Below are positions 36,455-46,369 of a stretch of 64,000 nucleotides of DNA, piece after piece. A program made the position numbers and the translations under genes. The stretch is taken from positions 347,418-411,417 of the forward strand of contig MU128931.1 in NCBI GenBank assembly GCA_014904985.1, read 5' to 3'. This DNA comes from Hydnum rufescens UP504. Lineage: Eukaryota > Basidiomycota > Agaricomycetes > Cantharellales > Hydnaceae. The first letter of the stretch is position 1. Every line of letters begins with the position of its first letter. Below the pieces are notes generated by a model that was not told the origin of the DNA, ran no database searches, and saw nothing but the letters and a program-made list of their open reading frames with translations.

Positions 36455-38914
36455 ATGGATGTATTCACGACCCCCAGAAAGAAGCGGGTACTGGAGGCGG
36501 ATGAGGGAGTAATCACTCCCAAGAAAATCAGAGCAGCGTGGGCGATTTCAAACCTTCATGGTGACACCAATACTAATTCAAGTTCACTCAGTCCTTTGAC
36601 ACCTCCACCGAATAGGCAAACAGGCACTCTACCTTCTCATCTCCGGCGGCTCCTGAATCTGCACGCCTCAATTGAGAAGGCGCTGTTGAATGTGCTCTCC
36701 ACAGCCAGCACTGGCGTCGTATCTTCGCCTACTAAAGCCAAAGACAAGGCTATCTCCAAGGGGCAAATGCTAAATCTCCTCAATCACCTTAGCCTCGAAA
36801 CTGTGACTCAGTCTGTCATTACCCTTGAGGATCTGTCGCGTCTTGTCTGGCTCTGGGAATGGGACGGCGTGACTTTCCCCAGTCACTCTGAAACACCCCG
36901 GACTGCAGTGGAAGTGTTAGAGGAGGATAATCCATTCGTCGTCCCTTCAACGCATTGGATAAGGGGCGGCATGGGTCTGGTTGTCGCGCCTACAATTCAT
37001 TTCCTTCGCATGGCAGGCAAACGCGTGTCTGCATATGGAATCGGGATCCAATTCGAGACAGCAAATGGGAGGCAAGGTGACATGAACTTGGTTGCACGGT
37101 GGACTGCCGGTTCAGAGGACAGACGCGCCATGATGGCTTCGAAACTTGCAATGTGGGCTCAGCTGTGCGGTGAGCATCCCGTTCTCTCGTCCACAATATC
37201 CGACGTGCCGTACGCGTTTCTTCCTGCTCTACCAAAGTCTGTCGGTGCCCCTCTCGCCTCCCCGAACTCTCACAGGAGATCAGTCGATATTTTCCGGCCT
37301 TCCGACTCACCCGATAGTGCCGAGAACCATCCTATCGTCTCGGACGCACATTCCCGGCGGCCTGCACGCCCTTCTGCGCCCGTCCGGCCCAATGCGAAGA
37401 TTGGCTCTCTTCCACCTCATTTTCTGCGATTGTTGAATCTCCATACTTCACTAGAGCAGGCCCTATCGATCGCCCTCGCCACGGCCAGCACCGGCGTTAT
37501 GACCTCGCCCAGTAAAGCTGTACTCAAGGATGGTGTCAACGCCTCCACAGGGCGGATGATAAATCTCATTAATCATCTTAGTCTAGAAGCCGTAGGCAAT
37601 TCCATGAGATGTACCATCGATGATCTCTCGCGGCTTGTCTGGCTCTGGGAATGGGATGGCGAGACGGTTCCTCACCGCCCCAGAGGCGTTGGGACTGCGG
37701 TGGAAGAACTGGAAGTGGACAATCCTTTTCTTGTTCCTTCGAAGGACTGGACGAGAGGTGGTATGGGGATCGTGCTCACACCCACAACGCATTTCTCTCG
37801 TGCACTAGGCAAACGTGTACCTGCATACGGGATTGGTATCCAAGTCGATTCGCCGACTGGGAAGAAGGGAGGTATGAACTCTATAGCACGGTGGACGGCG
37901 AGCTCGGAGGACAGGCGGGCTACAATGGCTGGGAAGCTCACGAAATGGGTACAGAGTCACTCAGAACGTCGTAATCAAAATCAAAACCGTCTATCTACTC
38001 CCTCTACGACGCCTAACATACCTTATGCGCCTCTCCCCGCTCTCGGACCATCCATCCCTGCCCGGCCATCTTCAACTTCCCCCATCAAATTTCCCTCTTC
38101 CTCGACTCCTAAGGGAAAGCTAGATGATCCGTATGATCGACCACACACACCTCAAACCCCCTACCGACAGCCAGACGTTCCTCCCGTCACACCCTCTTCA
38201 TCCTCACGACGTGCAGCTCTCTTTGAGCGTGTCCGACTCAAGTCTCTCACTACTCCAAGCAAATCCGCAAAGGGTTCAGTGGAGATTACGATTCGCAGGG
38301 CGGATGGCGAGGAAAGTACGCGGGAAATCGGGCCGAATGAAATCAAGAGACGATGTTTGCTTGGACGACTAGGTGGAGTCGCGGAAGCTGTCTGGATGTT
38401 AGTGATCCTCGCTGGTTGTTTAGTCAAAGAGAGTTAAGCCGGAGTTATTTTTACAGGCTATTCTCAGCACCACCACAGAGTCCGTCCACGAACCCGACCC
38501 CACCAACACGCAGGAGACGAACTATCCCCATCGAAGAGGTTGTCAGTGTGGTTGTCAAAAGCTCCCGTACGCCCATTTCGACAGGTGCGCACCTTTAGCA
38601 CCTTTCAGTACTCAAAATTTCTCCCACCTAAACACCCACGATTTAACTTTTCTGTAGCTGAAGCGATGGAATCCCTTCGTCTCCTAACTAATCTTTGTCC
38701 GGATTTCCTTAAATCCATCGTGATTGACAAGGCTGAGTGGGTCCAAATGGCCTCCTCCAGCGCTGCGTGCCCTCCATCTCCCTCTGCAAAGTGGGAAAAC
38801 GAGGAAGAAGTAAAGAACCGCAGGACTGGACAGGGAACCCCAGTTAAGATTCGAAGTGGCGTTATCACGCTACGGGATGTGAAGGAAAGAATTAGGAAGG
38901 AGCTTGACGCTTGA
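36455..38914 (+). CDS. CDT1: DNA replication licensing factor CDT1 with tandemly duplicated central domain
   Basis: Three exons (36455-38397, 38457-38584, 38658-38914) join in phase to 775 residues. The first 1.9-kb exon holds two copies of a ~180-residue domain, residues ~59-236 and ~319-498. Copy 1 has LPSHLRRLLNLHASIEKAL, DLSRLVWLWEWDG and NLVARWTAGSEDRRAMMA. Copy 2 has LPPHFLRLLNLHTSLEQAL, DLSRLVWLWEWDG and NSIARWTASSEDRRATMA. The C-terminal part is CDT1-like: RRAALFERVRLKSL, RRCLLGRLGGVAEAVWMLFS (completed across intron 1), IEEVVSVVVKSS and LRLLTNLCPDFLKSI, i.e. the MCM-binding winged helix. CDT1 loads MCM2-7 at origins with ORC and Cdc6. The TTG two codons upstream is ignored in favour of ATG 36455. 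Assignment rests on motif memory; the duplication is seen directly. Confidence 0.82.
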
Positions 38915-39059
38915 GGGTAGCAGCCTGGACATCTCATCACGATTATTTTGTGTCATTTCTCGATTTGTATTCTTGGATACGTGTTCAGTTGTGGGTTGAT
39001 CGGAAATATGATTTCTGCACATCGACCCAAAGACACGTACAGTGGTTGTATTTACTACT

Positions 39060-40455
39060 CTATGACTGTGCCACAAAGAGTTTGACCGCGGCTGCTGCGC
39101 TCGCGGCCTCAAGGCTCTTCGCATACCCATCCACCTGACCAAGAAGGAGAGTACTATCCAACCGACCTGGCTCGGGGGGGATCTTAAATAGTCTCGCCAC
39201 ATCTTCCTCGGGCAATGGGCTCAATCCCTGCGCGAGCCGAGCAGCGTTTTCTTCCTTGCGCTTCTGAACGTAGGCATCAGCACGAGCCCGTTCGCGTGCA
39301 ATTTGGCGCGAGTGGAACGCTATATTATTCTCCTCCGTGCGCTGTGCATCGAGGGTCTCGAGAAGCGCATCCATAGTGCGGGCGAGAGTGGTGGGAGGCG
39401 CACCATCCATATGTGCAAATGAGGGAAGGAGGGAAGTCGTGGAGGGAGAAAGTGCTGGAGAGAGCGCCGGGGTGCTCAATGAGGCTTGCAAGTTCTGAGA
39501 ATTCGAAGAAAGCGTGGAGAGGAAGGCACTGAGGAGAACGGAGCTTCGGACAGCCACCGGCACTTCTTCCAGAATTGTGGAGAACGTGACTTGATGGTCG
39601 ATTAGGCTAGTGTGTGACTTGAGTAAAAGCCCATGGAAGAATAGAATAACACAGAATTACCTTTGGACATGGAATTTTCCATCTTTGTTCGCGGAAAGGA
39701 AAGATTTGGTCAATCGGAATGCCCTTAATGATGTATTACCCCGAGCAGTGGACGAGACATCTGTCTGCCTGATGAGACAGGAGTCAGGGATAAGATTGAA
39801 TCCACTACCCACCATGGATTAATGCAATTCCCCCTTGCCGTAGAGTCTCGTGATGGGATGCTTGGGTAGAAATGAGTGATTGTCGCAGAAAGGCACCCAT
39901 CGTCGTAGATTGATAGAAACCGATCACAGTATCATCATACTGTGCTTCTCTTAATGCACGGAGCATTGTTGCCTCATAGCGGCCTCCTGGGCGAAGGCGG
40001 TAAGGCTTGACCACAATACAAGGGGATCCAATATGTGCACAGACCAGATGTCTTTATGATCTTTTCATCATTGTCTGCAGAAACAGGGAGTCCAAAAGAA
40101 TTCGATATTTCGAGCGTGCCATCCAGATCCAGTCCAACCAGCAAGCCCACTGCAGTTCCTGGAGTCTCGCGGCTGTGTTTAATGATCTTCATTACAACCT
40201 GACCCAAGTAGATAATAGACAATAAGCAGAGGATGACACACGAAACATCTCGTGCCACATTATTATACTTACTAAACCATCGAGCTGCACGGTAGTGACC
40301 GGAATTTCTGCTTCAACGTCGACGAACTTGGCCATTGAAGGCGGGATTTTTTCAGTTACTGGGGGAGGGACCACAGGTTGTTGTGGCTGGTTAGCTTGTA
40401 CATGAGCCACCAAGGCCGCTTGCGTATAGGAGGATCCCATAGTATTCGCAGACAT
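39060..40455 (-). CDS. Translation initiation factor eIF3 subunit H (MPN-domain)
   Basis: Five exons on the minus strand, from 40455-40273 and 40198-40045, with exon 3 starting at 39986, to the stop at 39060. The MPN core reads TTVQLDGL + VVMKIIKHSRE, GLLVGLDLDGTLEISNSFGLP, TSGGRYEATMLRALREAQYD and VIGFYQSTTMGAFL. The catalytic JAMM His-x-His is absent, as expected for eIF3h. The later part has FRLTKSFLSANKDGKF, LIDHQVTFSTILEEVPV and a Ser/Pro-rich linker. It ends in a charged helix and the eIF3h-typical LGQVDGYAKSLEAAS. The subunit belongs to the non-core, MPN-PCI part of eIF3. The gene is convergent with CDT1 (145 bp) and divergent from the cyclophilin gene (61 bp). Confidence 0.92.
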
Positions 40456-40516
40456 TTTTCCAAACGGATGCAGGAGCGGAATGCGCCGAGAGGGGATTAT
40501 CTAAGGCTCTAACGAC
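40456..40516. promoter_or_regulatory. 61-bp shared promoter, eIF3h / U-box cyclophilin
   Basis: Only 61 bp separate the two divergent start codons, so the 5' UTRs and core promoters must overlap each other or reach into the opposite gene. Confidence 0.5.
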
Positions 40517-42847
40517 ATGGGCCATGGTGCGAACGATAAACTCTATATTACGCATGCCGAACATGCGGGTTTGCATGGCGCGCACGGTCCCTCCACTGGA
40601 TACAAGCAGTAAGTCTCCTTTCTCTCGTGAAGGGGTCAGACATTGACATGATTCACTATAGCAAGGCAGAGGCACCTCATCCAGGCTCAAGGGTGCCATT
40701 TGACTCTTGCGCAATATCCTTTCAACCCTTCTCGCATCCTGTCTGTGCTCGAAATGCGGATGGAAACGGGACCGTCTTTGATCTCTTGAATATTGTTCCA
40801 TGGCTCAAGTGAGCAGCGACTAGCATTTTGCGATCCCAGACGACGTTTTTAAGAGACCATTAGGAATCACAATAACACACACCCTGCTACTGGTGGACCT
40901 CTTCTCCCTTCGGACCTCATCGCCCTTCACTACTCCCGGAATGCTAATGGTGAACTACACGACCCAGTGACTTTCAAAATCTTCTCTGAACATTCTCACA
41001 TTGTTGCCATTGCCACGACCGGTAATGTTTTTCTGTGGGAAAGCGTGAAACAATTCTCGAGTGCAGGCAAGGACCTTATCTCCGATGTCGCTTTCACAAA
41101 GTACGTAGTCTCGTGCATTATGGTACTATTGTAACATTGATCCATTATAAAGAGAGGATATCATTACCCTGCAAGACCCGCATAATTTCGGGGACCCGCG
41201 ACCCGCGACTTCCTCTATTACTACAGTCGCCAGTAATAAACTTGTCAAGCAAGCCGTGCGTGAATGATTCATGTAATCCTCGGACCCTTGATTCTCATTT
41301 AATACGATCGCCCGAAGAAGACGGATGAGGAAGGGAGTCTACCGATTTCTCTCGCCGGCAAACCCAACAGTACTATACCAGATACCTCAAAGTTGGCTGC
41401 TGCCAAGATTGCAGCCCAACAGCCGTGTGGGTGTTCTGCGTTGTTCTTCCCCTATGTATTGCCAACGACGAGGTCGCTAAGGATGAAACCATTGCTTATA
41501 GATAATATATCACCATATAGCACTGGGCAAACAGGCGCTTCGCTAACGAGCACGGCCGTAGCTCCGCGAACTGAAACCGATGTAGCACTATTCGATGAGG
41601 TTCGTAATCCTCTGGCTAAATCGGTCCCTCTTCAAGGTCGCTGAACGCCATGGTGAATAGGAGGAACTCATGTATGACGATATTTCACGCGTACGAAAGG
41701 AGAAGGATCGAGCCAAGCGACGAGCATATGTGCGCATGGTAACGAATATGGGCGGCAGTCTTAACCTGGAGCTCTTCTGCGAGAAAGTATGTTGCTATCA
41801 CGTTTCTTCGATCTCCCTCTGGGCACGGCATTGATGATCATGGTCTGTACCATAGGCTCCGAAGACGTGCTATAATTTCTTGATGCTGGCGCGACAAGGA
41901 AAGTACGACAATTGCCCATTCCATCGTCTGATGCCTGGATTCATGGTATGTGTATCCTTTCATAATCTTTTGTGATGCCAAGTCGGTACATTATTCCATG
42001 CCTCCAAGGTCCAAGGTGGGGACCCCACCGGGACAGGACGTGGAGGCGAATCGTACTGGGGTACGCCATTTCGGGATGAATACGACCTCAAGGGCGCCGA
42101 AAAACACTCTGACCGTGGCATGCTTTCCATGGCGAACAAGGGATTCGGTACGAATGGGTAGGTCATGCGTCAGCACATCCACTTGCAGCTCGGAACATTC
42201 ACCGCTTCGTTCAATTGTGCGCCTTGTGATGCCTCAACATCGAAATTCAGATCCCAATTCTTTATCACATTCCGTGCGACACCACACTTGGACGGGAAGC
42301 ATACGGTATTTGGTAAGCTGGTGGGCGGTGAAGATGTTTTGGCAGCTATAGAACGCGTACCCGTGCAACCTAAAACCGAGCGGCCGTTAAAGCCTATAAC
42401 GATCACCGAGGTCGTCATGTACGTTTATCCATTCTCGCCAAGCATCCCCAATCTCCAGGCCCCTAATTTGAGTCGTGTCGGCTTTTGACTAGATACGCTG
42501 ATCCATTCGAGGACTACAAGCAGCGCCTGGCACGTAAGCTACAGGCGAAAGCACAAGATTCATCATCCTCTGCGCTCGCCTCCACGATACCTTTGTCCTC
42601 GGCCAGTGCTTCAGCTTCGGGGATAGGTGCACCACCGAAAAAGAGAGACGATGTTAATTGGTTTGGCGTCAAATTGGGTGAAGAAAAGAAAAACACGAGC
42701 ACGAGTGTTGCTTCGGACGAGGCGGGGGTGGGGAAGTATTTGAAGCTGAGCTCTGCGGTGGGTGCGAAACGATCTGCAGACCCCGGCGGGACTGAAGAGC
42801 TGAAGAAAAAGCGGAAGCTTGGGTTCGGAAATTTTGAGGCGTGGTGA
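40517..42847 (+). CDS. U-box peptidyl-prolyl cis-trans isomerase, PPIL2/Cyp60 type
   Basis: About ten exons from the ATG at 40517 ([18 protein letters not shown]) to the stop at 42847. The N-terminal U-box reads [18 protein letters not shown] and [12 protein letters not shown], with a second half [17 protein letters not shown]. Next come [12 protein letters not shown], a linker and [15 protein letters not shown]. The cyclophilin domain has [45 protein letters not shown] and [11 protein letters not shown]. It continues with [20 protein letters not shown]. The catalytic Arg and the QxxF-type residues are present. The tail is basic ([14 protein letters not shown]). PPIL2 proteins act in the spliceosome and carry E3-ligase-like U-boxes. 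The YADPF exon follows the usual end of the cyclophilin fold. It is convergent with VPS20, 123 bp apart. Confidence 0.93.
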
Positions 42848-42970
42848 GCAGATTCTCTGAATATTATGTCTCTATATTTGGTAGGGTGTGAAAAATCTGT
42901 ACAACATTATGTCATGCGTGTGCACTCAATCAATGCAACAGTGAGAATACGTGCAAAGAAATAAGATGGA

Positions 42971-43961
42971 TCAGGAGATAACAGGGGTTATGCTGCTACT
43001 GGCAGGCGTTCCACGGGCGGGGTGTTCGGGAAGTCTCACGATGTCAGACGGAGGATTAATGGCTCGAGCTAGTAGAATAGATATGACGGACGACCCACTT
43101 GATTCTGGCTCCAGGACTGGCATGGCATCATCAGGTTCAGTGGAGGGAACAACAGGTAAGTGAGGGACCCGTGCATCTGTCTTTTCCTGGGCAAGATCGT
43201 TAGAAGTCACAAACATCCGTTAGTACCCAAGTACTCACAGGGACAGTTTCCCGCTGCATCGTCTCTAATTCCCTTTGGACGGCATCCTCTTCATCATGTG
43301 TCATACGACTTTGCAAGATTTGGTTGATCTCCTGCGTTACAAGGAAAACATTCAGAAAGCATGTCATCAGATTGGTGGGCATAACGACAGACCTTCTGGT
43401 ATTCGATGGCATCTGCGGTTTCTTCCATGAGTTTCTCGACGCCTTCCAAACTCATTTCCTTATGGATTTCTGTCAAGACTTCATTTCCCTGCTTGAGGCC
43501 ATATATAATGTCTTTCTCTACGAGGGAGAATTCGATCGTTGACACCTGCGGGGGGTATGAGAAGCTCAAAAATAGGAAGTTGGGGACGGGGACTCGCAAG
43601 GATCTGAAGCGTTTCAAGTTGCGTATCTGTCTTGAGAAGCAGTCCTTCTTGATACTTACGGCGTCGGAGAGCCGTTAGAGCGCGAGTTCTGTTCCCGGTT
43701 GCCAACGACTCCCGCGCAATCGCTTGTTCACGATCCAGGACATATTGAATCTATGTGTGGAATTATCAGCTTGGCAGACTTGGGGATATGTGACGGACCG
43801 TGAACTCGCCTTTTTCTGATATTGCTTCAATTTGTCCCGTTGAAGCTTGAGACTGAGGGACGATAATTCAGGCGACAATGTCACGGTGTATTTGAAGGCT
43901 CTCACTCCAAGATAGCTCGGTCCTGCGTGGTGATCTTGGGGGTGGAGGACGAGTTGCCCAT
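42971..43961 (-). CDS. VPS20: ESCRT-III subunit VPS20 (CHMP6)
   Basis: About six exons on the minus strand. Exon 1 begins MGNSSSTPKITTQDRAIL, with the Gly2 N-myristoylation signal typical of Vps20. The intron to exon 2 restores DLKLQRDKLKQYQKK. Later exons give VLDREQAIARESLATGN, RALTALRRRKYQEGLL, KTDTQLETL, STIEFSLVEKDIIYGL, KQGNEVLTEIHKEMSLEGV and EETADAIEYQKEINQIL. The protein ends with an acidic, Pro-rich tail. The Snf7-fold helices 1-5 are complete. VPS20 links ESCRT-II to Snf7 on endosomal membranes. The last ~75 residues after MQRETVP are less conserved and rest on one further intron (donor gtgagt, acceptor cccag). Confidence 0.9.
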
Positions 43962-45004
43962 TGGTGCCACTTGCTTCCGCTATTAGTCCCTGGCGGTCCA
44001 TTCACAACACGCATTCTACTATCCTGGGACCCCGTCTTGGTTTTCCCAGTACACATGTGTTGAATCCTGAAAGTACGGCGCTCCATCGACAATGGGTCGC
44101 AAATCATCTCATACTGTACCTTGCCCATGAATTCCTTTTGCCTGAAAGCCGTCCAGTTTTTCGTGGAAAAGGTCTCAGATGGTTTCCGTGTGGGCTCCTA
44201 CCATTATTCCTTTGCGTCCTGCCTTCAGCACCTCTCTTGTTGTGGATGCCAATGCCAATGCTTTTCGTCGACTAGCCTCTACCTTTTAAATATGTACAAA
44301 AAGGGGATGGGTCAGCTCCCGGGTGTCTTCTCCTCTTCATCTTCCCCTGGCGTCACAACTAAGACCGGTTTACAGTCTCCCGGTCCTATTGATCTGATTT
44401 ATCCTGTGGGGGCTAATCTTCTGCTTCAAGTCCCCTGAAGGGTTCCTCTACGCTGCACTATTGGTAGCCCAGAGACATCGGAGGTCGCTACTTCGATCCA
44501 TTGGCATGGTTGTCGGAGCCGTGCGGAGTCACTGCGGACCGGATAGATGCCTGCGGAATACGCGTGTCTGGAAGCCGTGCAAGCTGGAGGCAAATGTCGT
44601 CCAGCACTATGTCCGGTATTGCCAGTTTATCATCATTATCATCACCACCCTCATCATCTCGACTCGGTGCTGATTCTATTTCGTCGACGACCTAGCGTTA
44701 CGGCCCTAAAATACGAGCAAGATCCAAGTGGGCCACATCACTCGCAACTTCACACCCAACTGATGGTCCAAACGCGTCCCCTCGACTCTCTCCCTCACAT
44801 TGTGATCGGTTCATTTCCACCTTTTGCTTTATTCCGATGCTGTCTTTCAGCTTTGGAGATTACGATTCTTCATCTCGTGGATGCGAGGAAGAGTAGGGAG
44901 AGGAGTATGGAGGGACTCAATATCACGATGACGTCGACGGCATTCGTCGCGAGACGTTGGGTTCTGAGAAATGGGAGGAGTGTCATGAGTAGCCAGACGA
45001 ATAG
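43962..45004. other. Unassigned 1-kb stretch between VPS20 and the orphan gene
   Basis: Several overlapping open frames up to 160 codons (for example 44547-45032, + strand) show no recognisable motif and no consistent splice chain. A gene here cannot be excluded. Confidence 0.4.
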
Positions 45005-46082
45005 ATGCGCTATCGGCGGCCCGGTTTCATAGTGGAGGGGTGGCGGGAGTACACCCAGAGGCCCTTGGTGAGGGAAACAGATGCATTCACATCTGTCCGA
45101 GGGCATTGCCGCGAAGCCGGCCCTCCCAAGCAATCAGTTGGTGTCAGGGATCTGGGGCTTGCCGCCGCTATCCATCTGGTACTGCCATACACCATCCGCA
45201 ACCGGATGGCTAACCTCGTTCGTTCCAAGCCTGGCAGCGACTGGACGCTCAATGAACTAGACTCATGCCACATCACCCTTAATCAGGTAGACCCCCTCAC
45301 ATTCTTTGGCGTACCGGTAGGCGAGACTATATTCGCTGTGGCTCTTGGAGGGACTGTAACAACTTTTCGCTATTGGTTGATCAAGGACTGCTAACCAATA
45401 TTGACGCTGGTGCTATGCAACAAGATTGCCACGCTGAGTTGATTACCTATCTCGATCTCGCCATGATCCCCGAAAAGGCTGAACCCGCCGTGGACGACTT
45501 TGCCGTCGAGCTCTTCAAGCTTCTGGGTTATGTTCATCGAGAGCGAGTAGCACGCACGCGGGCGGACCTCTCGTTTCTTAGTTGTGGTGAAAACAGGGAC
45601 GCAGAGATGGATGTGTGTATCGTCGATCGTTCTCAGAACGATATTCTTCTCCTTGTCCAGAAGGACAAGAGGTTAGAGCTCATTGAACCCGTCAATGCGC
45701 GGGCTCAGCTTGTAGCAGAGGCGGTTGCAGCCTTCAACACCAATAATGTGCAACGGGAAGTGGCGGGGCTCCCTTCTCTGGCGGAGAAGGCAAATCTTTT
45801 CGTGAGGTTGTGGGCCTTTTTCTGAGAGCTTATACTTCTTAGGTCATGCCTGGAATTGTCATGGTTGGCACGTCCCCTGCATTCTTTAAAACACCTGTCA
45901 CCCAAACTCTGTCGACTCATATTTGCCATGGAACCTACCCTGAGGAGGAAAACCCTGTGACCTATTGTTATCTACCTGTTTCTTGTCGTATGTGGCGGCG
46001 CAGTGAAGGGATGAAGCCTCTGGAGGACAGGCGTGAGATTTTGAGATGCTATGAAGCATTTACGGTGATTGTAGGTATATGA
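45005..46082 (+). pseudogene. Copy of a multicopy Agaricomycete orphan family, probably disrupted
   Basis: Three blocks in order match a family I recall as widespread, high-copy and of unknown function in mushrooms. Block 1 is SDWTLNELDSCHITLNQVDP then LTFFGVP. Block 2 runs LVDQGLLTNIDAGAMQQDCH, HAELITYLDLAMIPE, DDFAVELFKLLGYVHRERVA and DVCIVDRSQNDILLLVQ. Block 3, after an intron ending at 45843, is VMPGIVMVGTSPAFFKTPVT to YEAFTVIVGI. Blocks 2 and 3 join in phase (donor gtgagg after ANLF). Between blocks 1 and 2 no donor/acceptor pair restores the frame, so a one-base lesion, a sequencing error or an unusual intron is present. The start is unclear. No transposase-like motif is seen. Confidence 0.5.
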
Positions 46083-46215
46083 CTTGGACTCAGTATATGG
46101 GCGAGATTGTTACTACCACTTCACATTGTGTAAGGAGGTGTGCCCAGTCGCGATACATTACATACAAAATACCAGGCTTAATTATGAGGTACCCCTCATA
46201 ATTTGAGACCGAGCT
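46083..46215. other. Spacer leading into the repeat island
   Basis: AT-rich, with the small palindromic segment tatgaggtacccctcata at 46183-46200. No gene seen. Confidence 0.4.
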
Positions 46216-46357
46216 TCACATATCTCTTGCATCAACATATCTCTTGTAGTAGCATATCTCTTGTAGTAGCATATCTCTTGTAGTAGCATATCTCTTGTAG
46301 TAGCATATCTCTTGTAGTAGCATATCTCTTGTAGTAGCATATCTCTTATAGTTGTCA
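46216..46357 (+). repeat. 17-bp tandem repeat, about eight units
   Basis: The unit agtagcatatctcttgt repeats head to tail with almost no variation. The first units differ (gcatcaac replaces gtagtagc) and the last reads ctcttatag. A poly(A) of about 12 follows directly at 46358. Confidence 0.9.
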
Positions 46358-46369
46358 AAAAAAAAAAAG

